A stretch of 64,000 nt of DNA from Nectonema munidae (lineage: Eukaryota; Nematomorpha; Nectonematoida; Nectonematidae). How positions within the stretch are numbered: the stretch's first letter is position 1; the number at the start of each line of letters is the position of its first letter. Below the pieces are notes generated by a model. The model was not told where the DNA came from. It worked only from the letters and a program-made list of their open reading frames with translations, and did not search any database. Below, piece by piece: positions 12,960 through 22,858 of this stretch. The translations under genes and the position numbers were made by a program. Where the stretch lies: the NCBI GenBank assembly GCA_030549495.1, contig JAUIRK010000945.1, positions 512,001-576,000 on the forward strand. The letters are read 5' to 3'.

Positions 12960-14675
12960 ATGTCTTTCCTTAGAATATTTTTTTTATTATTCTTTATTAT
13001 AGCGTTATCATTTGGTTCAACTCAACATAACTTTAAAAGAAACGCCAAAATTAATGAGCAATATAAACGATTTTATAGAGATGAAAATCATGACTTTTAT
13101 AAACATTGTATGAACAAAATAGACAAATTGAAAATAAAGTCTTTTAAAAAATATAACCTCGTAGAAAGTGCAGCAGGAGAAAAAAATTTAGAAAATGAAC
13201 AGTCAAAAAATAATGATTTCAAAATTCAAGAAATAAATAAGAAGCAGAAGAGAGAAAAGAAAATAAATTATCGCAATTTAGTTATTTCTAAAGAGCAAGT
13301 ATACTTGGAGTACTTTGAAAGGATTAAAAGGAATTCAAAAAGAAGCATAGATCACTGCGCCTATCCTAACTTCAGGAAATCGCATGAAAAAGAATTTGAT
13401 TCAGCAAAATGTGAGTGGTTTGAAAATCATGGCGACAATGGTTCAAGACAGAAAGAATTGTACAATGATATGAAAAAAAAGCTTTTGAAAAAGGATCCTA
13501 AAAAATGTAAAAAAATAAAAAAAGATTGGAATAAGTACTTTGAGCCAATATTCAAGGAAGTGGAAGAGCCATTTAACTTATTTCATTCTTATGTAAAGGA
13601 TCGCTTACATTATTACTACAAGATGAGAGTATTTAGGAAGGAATTGATACCGGTGCACGTTCTTTCTCCATCCTTTGGTGAAACATGGACTTCGCATTTT
13701 GAAAAGTTATTTCCAGCAAGTGAAAACATGATAACAGATATTAATTGGAGCATAAAAAAGAAGTTCAGAACAACAAAGCAATTAACAGTAGAGACACAGC
13801 GGATATACGAGTCCTATGGATTTCCAAGGCTGCCTGATTCATTTTGGAGACTTTCTGTTTTCGAAAAAGTGGAAGGAATGGACTGTTGGCCAAGAGCGAT
13901 GAGAAGAGGAGATGAATATAATATTGTGATTTGTTCTAAACCAAGTTTGTTCACTTGGAAAACGATATTTCACGAATTAGGGCACATACACTACTATATA
14001 GCAGGGGACAATGGAGCAAGTGCAAGCTTGCACGAATCAATCGGAAATTCATTCCACACCGTATACTTATCACTCAACAACTTGAAGAAGATTGGCATCT
14101 ACAAAGGCGGAATGAACGAAAAGACAGAAAAAGATTTCTTAATGTACGAAGCTTTTGAGGCTTTTCCCGAAATCATGTTTTCTCTCTCCTACGAGGATTG
14201 GAGGAAAAAGGTGTTTTGCGGGGAGATGAAAGAAAGCGACTACAACAAAGAATGGTGGAAGTCACTGGCAAAATATCTCAAAATTTCTCCACCAATGAAA
14301 AGACACGAAGATAATTTCGATCCTGGCTTCCTTTATCACATGATCAAGGACACTGGATTCATTCGCTACTTCAAAGCGCACTTCATCACTTTACAGCTGA
14401 GTGCTTCGCATTGCCAAGAGCAACCCATCAAAGCATGTGATCTCACAAAATCCAGACCACAAATAAAAAAGTTTATCCACCTCCTAGAAGAAGGAAACTC
14501 AATCACTGAGAAAGATTTCTTATATAGATACACCAATGATGAAAATGTTTCCACCAAAACCCTTTTTGAATACTTCAAAGAATCTCTGAAAATTCTAAAA
14601 AGGGCGATGAAAAATAAGGTAATAATTCCAGAAGATACACCTCTAGACATTCTTTTTTCGACATATTATTTTTAA
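12960..14675 (+). CDS. ACE: Secreted ACE-family (M2) zinc dipeptidyl carboxypeptidase-like protein
   Basis: M2 peptidases remove dipeptides from peptide C-termini outside the cell. One uninterrupted frame from 12912 gives 587 residues. I prefer the second Met (residue 17 of that frame): it lies downstream of the TATA-predicted start and opens directly with a signal peptide (MSFLRIFFLLFFIIALSFGS). Numbering from 12912: the zinc motif HELGH at 354-358 followed by IHYY, the third ligand Glu375 in LHESIG, FDPGFLYH with His476, and FIRYF with Arg485 (chloride-ligand type) and Tyr486. A Cys325/Cys344 pair brackets the active-site strand as in ACE. Oddities: the loop between HELGH and Glu375 is 7 residues shorter than in mammalian ACE, the His after the first of these Cys (H353 in ACE) is Trp, and HEAIGD is HESIGN. 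A Lys-rich N-terminal third is poorly conserved. Substrate range may therefore differ. There are no introns, unlike the other genes here. Confidence 0.88.
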   Translation: MSFLRIFFLLFFIIALSFGSTQHNFKRNAKINEQYKRFYRDENHDFYKHCMNKIDKLKIKSFKKYNLVESAAGEKNLENEQSKNNDFKIQEINKKQKREKKINYRNLVISKEQVYLEYFERIKRNSKRSIDHCAYPNFRKSHEKEFDSAKCEWFENHGDNGSRQKELYNDMKKKLLKKDPKKCKKIKKDWNKYFEPIFKEVEEPFNLFHSYVKDRLHYYYKMRVFRKELIPVHVLSPSFGETWTSHFEKLFPASENMITDINWSIKKKFRTTKQLTVETQRIYESYGFPRLPDSFWRLSVFEKVEGMDCWPRAMRRGDEYNIVICSKPSLFTWKTIFHELGHIHYYIAGDNGASASLHESIGNSFHTVYLSLNNLKKIGIYKGGMNEKTEKDFLMYEAFEAFPEIMFSLSYEDWRKKVFCGEMKESDYNKEWWKSLAKYLKISPPMKRHEDNFDPGFLYHMIKDTGFIRYFKAHFITLQLSASHCQEQPIKACDLTKSRPQIKKFIHLLEEGNSITEKDFLYRYTNDENVSTKTLFEYFKESLKILKRAMKNKVIIPEDTPLDILFSTYYF

Positions 14676-16507
14676 ATAACAACACATTTTAAGTTAGCGA
14701 GCTTTCACAACAAAAAAAACTTTTTTTTGCGACTTTTCTGAGCTAAAATTTTTGCAAACATATTTCAACATCTTTTGAAAACACCATCTGATAATCAACC
14801 TCAATCTAAAATCGATGACAAAATATGAAATTGTTTTATCCCAGAAAACTTGCAAAAAATATTTTTGTTCGCTGAGTTCAATAACCCCTTCTTCCAAATT
14901 TAAACCAAAATTACCAAGTCTAAAGTCGAGTCGGTCAGGGTTTCGTGATTAATAATAATCATTCAATTAATAACAACAGAGTTCATATAGTTCAGGATTA
15001 GCGAGATGTCAAAAATCGGGCAACAATGAGTGTGAGATTGCTGGCTCACATGACACCCCCGCCTTTGAGCGGCCAATACCTCATACCTTGAGGGGGGACC
15101 CGAATTCCAGTTATTTAGCTTGTCAAATGAAAGATGTCTCATTTGAATTAGATTTCAGGTTCAAGTGTTACACGGCGCTGAGCGTGTAATACCTCATATG
15201 TTGAGGAAGATAACTGAAATCCTTCCGAATATGATGGATGAATTTCAGGTTTATATTTATATTCTTTTATTAGCCAAAGGATTCCAAAGAAGGTAGCAGC
15301 CTTCCTGTTCATATAATTTTTTTCTTAAAATGCACCATATTTGATTAAATCTAAAAATGAATCCTTTCCAAGCGATTTCAACAACAACGTGCTTTAATTT
15401 TTAGTCTACTTTTCTGGAACGGTGATTCCGTGTAGTCCTGACAAAGTTTTGTGTAGAGATATACTTTTCTAAATTATATAGTGGTTCAAAAAATGTTCAT
15501 TTGTCAACTTAGGAAAAAATTCTCCATAGGATATCTAAAGAAAATAAGATATATGAAGGAGTTAGCTACAAAGAAGTTGAATATGATTTAGAAGCATAAA
15601 TTGACATTTTCAAAGGTTTTTATGCATATGTTAATTGGTTTATAGGTTCATAGTCTCTAGTACTGATGGCGGGTCCACTTCCAATTCTGATAAAAAAATT
15701 TTAAAGATATTTTGCAATATAAAATTTATTTCAAGAAATGTGGGAACAATATAAGTTAAGTAGTGTCGCCCTTCGATGTGATAACTTTGGTGCGGCGTAT
15801 TCTACCAGTTCTTGGCGCAGCAGTCAAGCCAACTTAAAAATAAGAATGACAAATTTAACAAGGGAGATGATGGAAAATCCAATTGAAATAATGGAAAGCC
15901 AATAACGACTCCTTTTTGGAAAAAAGTCAACCCTTGGAAAAATGGCTTCGAAAATTACCCTTACTAATTTTGTTTTTTTCCTAAAACAATACGGGTTGGT
16001 AGTTGATTACGTTTATATCAACGATATGACAAGTCGAAATCTAAAAGACATAATACAGATGTCGTATTCTCTGAGGACTTTTAGCAAAATTGCAAAAAAT
16101 TTAAATAGATTTCGGCCACCTCCCCCCCCTTCTATAAGAAATTTCTGGAACCGCCACTGACACTTATATAAAGAATCGAAATAAACAACTGGTATTCGTT
16201 TGAAAATATAGAATCGTATATAATCTGACATTCTTTGTTGAAAACAAACCCAACCTTTAAGAATATTTACTTTACATTTTATCTCTATAGCCAGCAGTGT
16301 GATGTAGAAACAAAGTCCCAAAATAGATACTAGTTTCCACTCCTAATATGTAACATTGCACACTTTTTCCAAAATAAGTAATGGTATGATTAGTTACAGA
16401 AGTTTTTATGGTGACTTTAAAGCTTTTAAATGAATTATTGCATTTAAATTTTTATGAAACATATGCAATATTAATACTTTTTCTGAATTTCTCATTTCTT
16501 CTTATGA
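14676..16507. other. Intergenic; unclassified G+C-richer patch with direct repeat
   Basis: Around 15000-15230 the sequence is clearly richer in G+C and contains the direct repeat AATACCTCATA then (C/T)NTTGAGG at 15075-15093 and 15188-15206, 113 bp apart. I cannot assign it to a family. Near 16110-16158 a C-run and GGAACCGCCACTG resemble the right end of a hAT-type element, but no convincing partner end or target duplication was found. No polyadenylation signal for the peptidase gene stands out. Confidence 0.3.
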
Positions 16508-16511
16508 TTAA

Positions 16512-16569
16512 CCCATTAACAACCGTTGTGACTGCAGTCATAAAAAATCGTCCGCTCTAAATATAAGGG
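16512..16569. mobile_element. 58-bp TTAA-flanked mini-MITE
   Basis: Flanked by TTAA at 16508-16511 and 16570-16573, starting CCCATTAAC and ending GGG. It holds a perfect 12-bp palindrome, TGACTGCAGTCA (16529-16540), 17 bp from the left end, and AATCGTCCGC, a near-inverse of the GCAGACGATT core shared by the MITEs at 18 and 43-44 kb. It looks like one end plus part of the core of that group. Confidence 0.55.
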
Positions 16570-17216
16570 TTAAAATTGTGATATTTTTTAATCCCAAAGC
16601 TATTTGATTGAAATTTTTTTTAGTAAAATAGCCCAATTTAAAATCAAAAGAAATAATTATTGGATATTCATCGATTATTTTTGTTCGATTTTGATGTCAT
16701 GAAGAAAATTATCGTTTATTCAAAAGAGCCACACTGGTTACTTTTTTGCCCATCGAAAATGCAATTACAACGTTTTCATGCTGATACGTTCTGAAGAAAA
16801 ATTGTAGGAACTCAAGAACTTTAAATATCGGCTCTGTTAAATATTTGGGTCACGGACATATTGAGGAAAAAACGATTTCTCGAGATTTCTCCTTTTGTAC
16901 CGAACAAAACAGAAGCTGCTACCACAAAATAAGACAGTTGATAGTGGTCGTTTGCCGTGAGCATGCAACATTTGACTTTGAAAGCGCGTCTACTCCTTTA
17001 AATGCCAATGATCAAAGATGGAGAACAGACAATATCCCATTTTTAATTGAAATCAAAGGAAATAAAGTGAACTGCTTTGCCGGGTGTCTAAGAGGTTGGC
17101 AGCAGGGATTGTGTTTTCTAATGCTACTTATAACGGTTTTCTTTTTCATGTTGGTGAAGTATCACAAAGGAAAATCGTTGACATATGAAATCAAATAATA
17201 TTAGAACACAAATGGA

Positions 17217-17424
17217 GTGAGATTGAAATACTCCCCAAACCGGAAAACTTATTTTTAAAGCATCGAATGACATTCCTGACACATATATTAACATGAAGAA
17301 GTTGGCATTTGGAATCTTATCGTTATTTGGTTCAGCATAATTGTACGAGAAAGTTTTTTCAAACATGAACTTTAAAAAATCTAAATACCGCTGTCGTCTC
17401 AGAAGTGAAAGCCTGCAGTTTTAA
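17217..17424 (+). pseudogene. hAT transposase C-terminal relic
   Basis: The frame from 17293 encodes KKLAFGILSLFGSA, a stop where Tyr is usual, then LYEKVFSNMNFKKSKYRCRL and SESLQF: the hAT dimerisation region (FGSTYLCE..FS.MNFIKSK.RSRL in related transposases). A 117-residue open frame just upstream (16845-17198) may belong to the same dead element, but I cannot match it. No terminal repeats were found. Confidence 0.7.
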
Positions 17425-17719
17425 GTTACATCTTATAGCCCCAACACATAGAAAATATTTGCCACGAACTTCAAGAACAGAAATCACATTAACTTTATAT
17501 TAAAAGTATAGCTTACATAGAGTTTAGTATCAAATAGGCCTTCTGATACATTTATTCTAAAAAAAGTTAATGGATTTTTTTGCGTCTCCATTGTATTTTT
17601 TGTCGGAATATGCTAGTAAAATGGCTCTTTTTATCTTGACTGAACTTATTCGACTTTCATATGCGACCACATTTTAACAAAGAACACTTTCTATCTTTAC
17701 TTTAATTCGCCTCTCTTAC

Positions 17720-17975
17720 AGATGGCATAGTGGTAAGACCTTGGGGTCTTTATCTAGAAGGTCTGGATTCGATCCCTGATTGTGATGTTCCTTACTATCT
17801 GTCCAGCTTTGGAAGATAACATAGCATAACATTTTTCATTTTTTTTCATCCTTAAACGTATTTGTGACAAGCTATTTTATTTCCTCAGTGACTTGTTGCG
17901 AATCTCATGGTGACATTTATTTTTAATTAAAATCAATCAAACCTGACAAAAAATCAATCAATCAAAGCTATAAAT
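17720..17975 (+). mobile_element. Possible second tRNA-derived SINE or tRNA pseudogene
   Basis: GATGGCATAGTGGTAAGACC resembles a pol III A box and D arm, and TGGATTCGATCCC is a good B box 52 bp on, the spacing of a tRNA. The anticodon and acceptor stems do not pair well, so a working tRNA is unlikely. The stretch ends near an AATCAATCAATC run that could be a SINE tail. It is unrelated in sequence to the main SINE family of the window. Confidence 0.4.
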
Positions 17976-18175
17976 CAATGCCAAATATTTAAACTTGAAA
18001 ATATATTATAATTCCACCTTTTTTGGCTTAACATCGTCCTAATTATTAATAAAAATCTTAATATGTTAAATAATTATTTTTAATCCTAATTATTAATTTT
18101 GTAATAACCAAATTATGGTAATTAACCCACCCAAACTTCCACTTGTCAGAAAATTAGCTTTCATAGTTGATTTAA

Positions 18176-18305
18176 CCCATTTAAGACCAAGCAAAGCAGA
18201 CGATATCTAAAAAAACGCAGACGATTTATATTCAAAGTCATTGAAAAAAGCAGACGAAGATGAAATTACTTATGTTCCAAAATAGGAACATTGGTCGTAA
18301 ATGGG
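18176..18305. mobile_element. TTAA-flanked piggyBac-type MITE (130 bp)
   Basis: TTAA at 18172-18175 and 18306-18309 flank a 130-bp body with inverted ends CCCATTTAAGACCAA and TTGGTCGTAAATGGG. It contains three GCAGACGA motifs and a dyad TGTTCC-N6-GGAACA (18273-18290) 15 bp from the right end. It differs from the copy at 43998-44127 at only two positions, about 98.5% identity, so this subfamily moved recently. Confidence 0.9.
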
Positions 18306-18519
18306 TTAACGCCAAAACTATTTTCCCATTATTTTAAAACATAACTTATCTTACACAGCAATTGGAACATGGTTAATTTACGGGGACAAATTTTTTTATC
18401 CCCTTGGAACAATTTTCTTTTCAATTTAGTAAATCGGCCTTTCTCTATTTCTTCATGACATGGCGTTATTTTTGTTAATTTTATTTCTTGATATAAAAAT
18501 GATTTTATGCATCTAATAG

Positions 18520-19348
18520 ATAGGGATGTCAATCTACTTCACATTATGCATATACTGATTGGGAAAACTAAGTCCTGAAATGAACTGAGCATCGTAATAA
18601 AAATATAGAAAATATTATGAGATAATTTAAAAATATATGCAATTTGACACATTTTTTTACAGTAATGATGAAAATTTAGCTAAAAAATGGCATCATACAA
18701 GGTCAGTTTAGTTTAAAAATATTTTACTTAAAATGTGAATAAATGTTTTGAAGGAAATTTTCAGGATTAAATTATAAAATTTGATTGACATATTCGCATC
18801 TTAATTCCGAAAACTTAATCCAAAAAATAAAATCAGCATGGCTTAATAATATATTTAAATATAACATATGATAATATATTTTATTGAGATAAGAAATAAA
18901 ATCAGCATGTTTATTTTATTAAAAAAAAAAATTTATTTAAATTGTGGGTAAACTGTTTTTCGAGACACTTTCTCAGACGTAAACCGAAAAATGAATCCAC
19001 AATTCAATTTGGCATACATAATTTAGTATAAAAATAAAAAAAATTTCAATTGTATATTGTATTTAAAATTTTATATAATAAATTTGGAGAAAAATGTCAA
19101 GGGTAAATGGAAAAAATGATTGAAACTTTTCAGATATTTTGATACTCTATGGATGCATAAACTTAGTAAGGAAATGAAATCAGCATGCATGATTTAGTAT
19201 AAAATATATATTTTATTTAGAAATTGAATATTATTCTTCGATACAATTTTCAGGCATAAATGACAAATTTGATTGACACTTTCAGAAATTTTTACACCCT
19301 AATTGTATAAAAAGGATTCAGAAATGAAATCAGCATGGTCGATTTGGT
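18520..19348 (+). repeat. Left part of a large interspersed repeat (same family as 42131-43562)
   Basis: Contains diverged tandem units of about 150 bp. The phrase AAATCAGCATG recurs near 18831, 18899, 19177 and 19327, and TTGATTGACACTTTC-type phrases near 18781, 19117 and 19270. The last unit, ending CATGGTCGATTTGG, is matched in inverse at 42545-42640. The repeat is cut at 19348 by the I-type LINE and resumes near 22426. The left boundary is uncertain. Confidence 0.6.
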
Positions 19349-22300
19349 AGGTAGGTAGATCTCAAAGCACTTTCCAGCGTGTGCTGATGATATGCTCGCC
19401 TAAGCTTGAGAGTTGGTTAGTGCATTTTTAGTTGGAGAGTTGGAATCTTGGCGATGATAAGAGAAGATTTGACATGTGAAGATGAGATGGTATGGCGTTT
19501 CTATTGTGTCGCATCCGAAACGACAGTATGGATTTTCGCTAACTTTAATTCGGAAGAGATATACTTTGCATGGGCAGTGGCCTGATAGCCAACGAATGGT
19601 TGAACGCGGTGGTGTAATTTTTTATTTTTGAAAGTTGTGTGTATTGTGCTGATGTGTGGTAAAGAGGAGATTAGTGCATTTTGAGATGAAGATATGGACA
19701 TCTGCCATTCTTCTAGAGAGGATAAGTGAATGTGCGTTAGAAACGTTTTTAGAGGTAGGGAGTTGATAAGAGAGTTATGAGAGGTTGGGTGTAAGTTTGA
19801 GGTTAAGTAGTCTACGAGGGAGTTTTCTCTGTATGTTTAGGTGAGCAGGGCACCAATATAGGTGTAGGTGGAAATGTTTTGTAAGATTGATTAGGGAGGA
19901 AGCGAGTTGAAATGAGGGTAAGGGGATGTTGTGTGATAGAGAGAGATCGTGGATTATGTTTTGTGCATCGGTATAGAAATGGATGGTAGTAAAGTGGGGA
20001 AGGAGGTGGTTAATGTTGTTAGTTATCGTAGTGCAGGCGTGTAAAAGGCTAAAGATCTCGCATTCGGAGATTGAGAGTAGAGGATTTAATCGGGAGCGAT
20101 GGGTGTAAAAGGGGTGAGTGGAAGAGCCTTTGAAGAAGGCGTAAGCAAAGGAGGTACTTAGGGACTTCTTTGAGGCGTCTGTGAAGATGCGTAGGGAGGT
20201 TGGTGAAGAAGTAGAGCGAAGGTATGAAATTGATTGTTTTGCAAAAAATTGATTTTGCATATAGAGGTTTTGAATGGATTTTGTGCAGATGGGTGAGTTA
20301 AAAGAGATGGATGTATAGAGAGATGAACTAGGTAGGTAGCAATATTTGGTGCATATTTTGTTAATAGAGTAAAGTAGAAAGAATATGATTGAGTAGTGTT
20401 GTGGAGTGTGATCGGAAGAACGGGGGAAGTAAGTTGTATGTCAAGTTGAAGCGTTTAATAATAGTTTTTTTGAGTTGTAGTTGTAATGGTAGGATGTTTG
20501 TTAGAATTTCTAGACTGAGAAAATTACTGATGAGTATATGTATTTGGTGTGTTTGGGGACGAAGGCTCCATTTATAAGAGATAGGTCTTTTAATTGAAAA
20601 AAGGGTGACTGAGAGTTACTGGTATATTACTTTAAAGTGAATTGAAAATTTTAGATTGGACTAAAGGTTAAGTCCTAGATTTTTGATAGTCTTTGAGACA
20701 GGTATAGAAGTAGAGGTAATGAAGGGGTAAATTTTCTGTCTGTTTGCGTGTGAAGTGAATGAGGCTGGTTTTGCTGGAATTAAAAATATCATATATGTGT
20801 TTACTCTTTCTTGTAACCTTAGTAAAAATGAAGAGGATTTGGTGAGGTTTTCTTGTTGAGAGTTACTGATGAAAATGAATTATATGTCATCAGAAAAACA
20901 TTGAGAGAAATCTGTGTTGATGTAGATTAGATCGAGAAGCGGGTCTATGAGAACTAGCTAGAGGATATCGGAAAGACATCCTCCTCGAGGAGTAAATAGG
21001 GTTAGCTGATGTTTGTGATGATGGCCGGATGCCAGGCTGAGTTGAAAACATAGTCTATGTCTAGGAAATTTGTAGAAGTTTTCTGAGTAGAAAGGGAAGA
21101 GTCAAAGCAGATGGTTAGATGAGATAGTACTGTTTTCGCATTTTTGTTAAGAAGGTATCCAAATTGCGTATGATGGATGAGGTTGCGGGATAGGATGTAG
21201 TGGAGTAGACATTTGCGAATGATTTTTTCGAAAATTTGCCTAGAATTGGCAAGGTGATTGGTCGCCAATTTTGAATGAAGTTTAAATCTTTATTGGGATT
21301 AGGAATGAGTATGAGTTTATCAATTTTCCAAAGGTTGGGAAAATGTGAGTAAGTAAGGCATGCATTGAAAATAAGGAGAAAATATTTATTTAGAATTTGT
21401 ATTGATTTTTTAATGTGTTTGGGTGAGATAAGGTCGAAATAGATGAAGCATTTGTTCTGAGAGAATTTACTGATGTGTTTAATTCGTTTAGTGTGATTGG
21501 AGGAAAGGTAGGGTTTTGGATGGAGTGTATGATATTTTTAGAGTGTTCCCGGATTGTGTGGTGGAAGTGGAGGTCAGAAGAGGTCGAGTGAGTGGGAAAG
21601 ATTGTCGATAGAAATGGAGGGTTATAGTGTCTGGTATGATCGGATGAGCAGGGAGGTATTGTTTCAGGGAGAATAGAAGGTTATTTCTTTTTAGTTAACC
21701 TATTGGTGATGTACCATGGATTGTTTGAGTGCTGGCTGGTGAATTTTAACCATGCGTTATTTTTAGTCTGAAGTATTGTTGTATTCTTTTTTAGCAGCAG
21801 AATGGAGGGAAATAATTGAGGGGGTGAGGGATTTTCTTGGGTTTTAACAATGCGTTTCAGTTTGTTTTTAACACGATTAGTTTATATGTCCAGAAATAGG
21901 CATGTATTCTTTTAAGAAATAAGTTGATGGGAGTGGAGAATAAGATGGAATGTAAAACATGATCATTGATGGATAGTGTCACTTTATCGATGGTGGTGGA
22001 AAAGGAGAGAGATGGTAATGTTGGCAGTGAGTTGTTGTGAGTGTTGAGATACGTGAGCCAGTGAGTGATATCCTTTTTTGTTGTTATAGTTTTTGATAGT
22101 TGTTGTGTTTATGATAAGATAAAAAGTTATGAAGGAGTGATCTGAAGCTGATGGAATGTCGGAGATGGAGCAATTAAATATGAGATTGAGAGTATTTGAA
22201 GTGGTTATTGTGAGGTCAATGTGTGAAGTGTTACGTTGGTATGTAGGGTTTTTAGAGTTATCAGCGAGATATAGGTTGTTAGAGCATAAGAAAAATAATA

Positions 22301-22425
22301 TGTTGACGGCAGTGTGGATATAGTAAGAGTTAGTGATTGGGAGAAATTAGAAGAAATGGCTAATGGGTTTGAGGGAGAAGAGTAAGCGTTGCAAAAAGAA
22401 GAAAGTGAGGTTTCGTGTGTACGAG
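19349..22425 (-). mobile_element. I-superfamily LINE with RNase H, 5'-truncated and decayed
   Basis: Reading the minus strand in order: the end of the APE endonuclease (HIDLTITTSN, then SDIPSASDHSF with the SDH motif, about 22150-22260); reverse transcriptase pieces (near 21000-21300; CFSDDI for the FxDD motif near 20890); and an RNase H domain at 19775-20260 (RIFTDASKKS, SECEIFSLLHA, HFYTDAQNI, LYWCPAHLN: the Asp-Glu-Asp set plus the final His). RNase H after RT is typical of I-type LINEs. Several stops and frameshifts separate the pieces. The 3' end is ATCTACCTACCTACC, a CCTA-type tail. Sense-strand composition is strikingly C-rich and G-poor compared with the surroundings. It inserted into the repeat whose halves lie at 18520-19348 and 22426-22858. 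Confidence 0.82.
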
Positions 22426-22858
22426 AAAAATTTAATTTTATTTAAAATTTGAATCAAAAAAAAATTTAATAAAATTTTTTAATTTTAAATAAAATTAAAT
22501 TTTTTGAAAGATTTAATTTTATTTAAAATTTGAATCAATGTTTTGATAAATAATTTTATCATCAACCAAAATTTTTATTAGTGTATAAGTGTTATGTGTT
22601 CCAATATAATATATGATAATAAATTTTGAAGAGTATACCTATTGTAAACACTAAGTTATGAGTTAGAGACATTTTAATAAAAAAATTTTTTGAAAAAAGT
22701 GTACATTTAATTTTGATTGATAGTTTTTTGTCATGAGAGGGTGATTCAACTACTTTAAAAATAGAATCAAAAGATGGAGCTACCGATTTTAGCAAATGTT
22801 ACAAAGTTTGAAAGCATATGATTCAGCCAATTTTTTACAATATAAATTTTAGTTGAGG
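22426..22858 (+). repeat. Right part of the large interspersed repeat cut by the LINE
   Basis: From 22549 to 22857 this matches the inverse of about 42150-42500 nearly continuously (for example ATAAGTGTTATGTG and TACAATATAAATTTTAGTTG). Just before it, a 27-bp AT-rich phrase beginning ATTTAATTTTATTTAAAATT occurs twice (about 22434 and 22510) around an AT-rich insert. The end differs from the intact copy, and the terminal CCC/TTAA is lost. Confidence 0.7.

Noticed and set aside
15661-16158. Possible hAT element between CTGATGGCGGGTCCA and GGAACCGCCACTG
   Set aside because: The ends pair only loosely and the flanking octamers do not match.
17720-17795. Functional tRNA gene
   Set aside because: A- and B-box-like strings are present, but the acceptor and anticodon stems do not fold properly.
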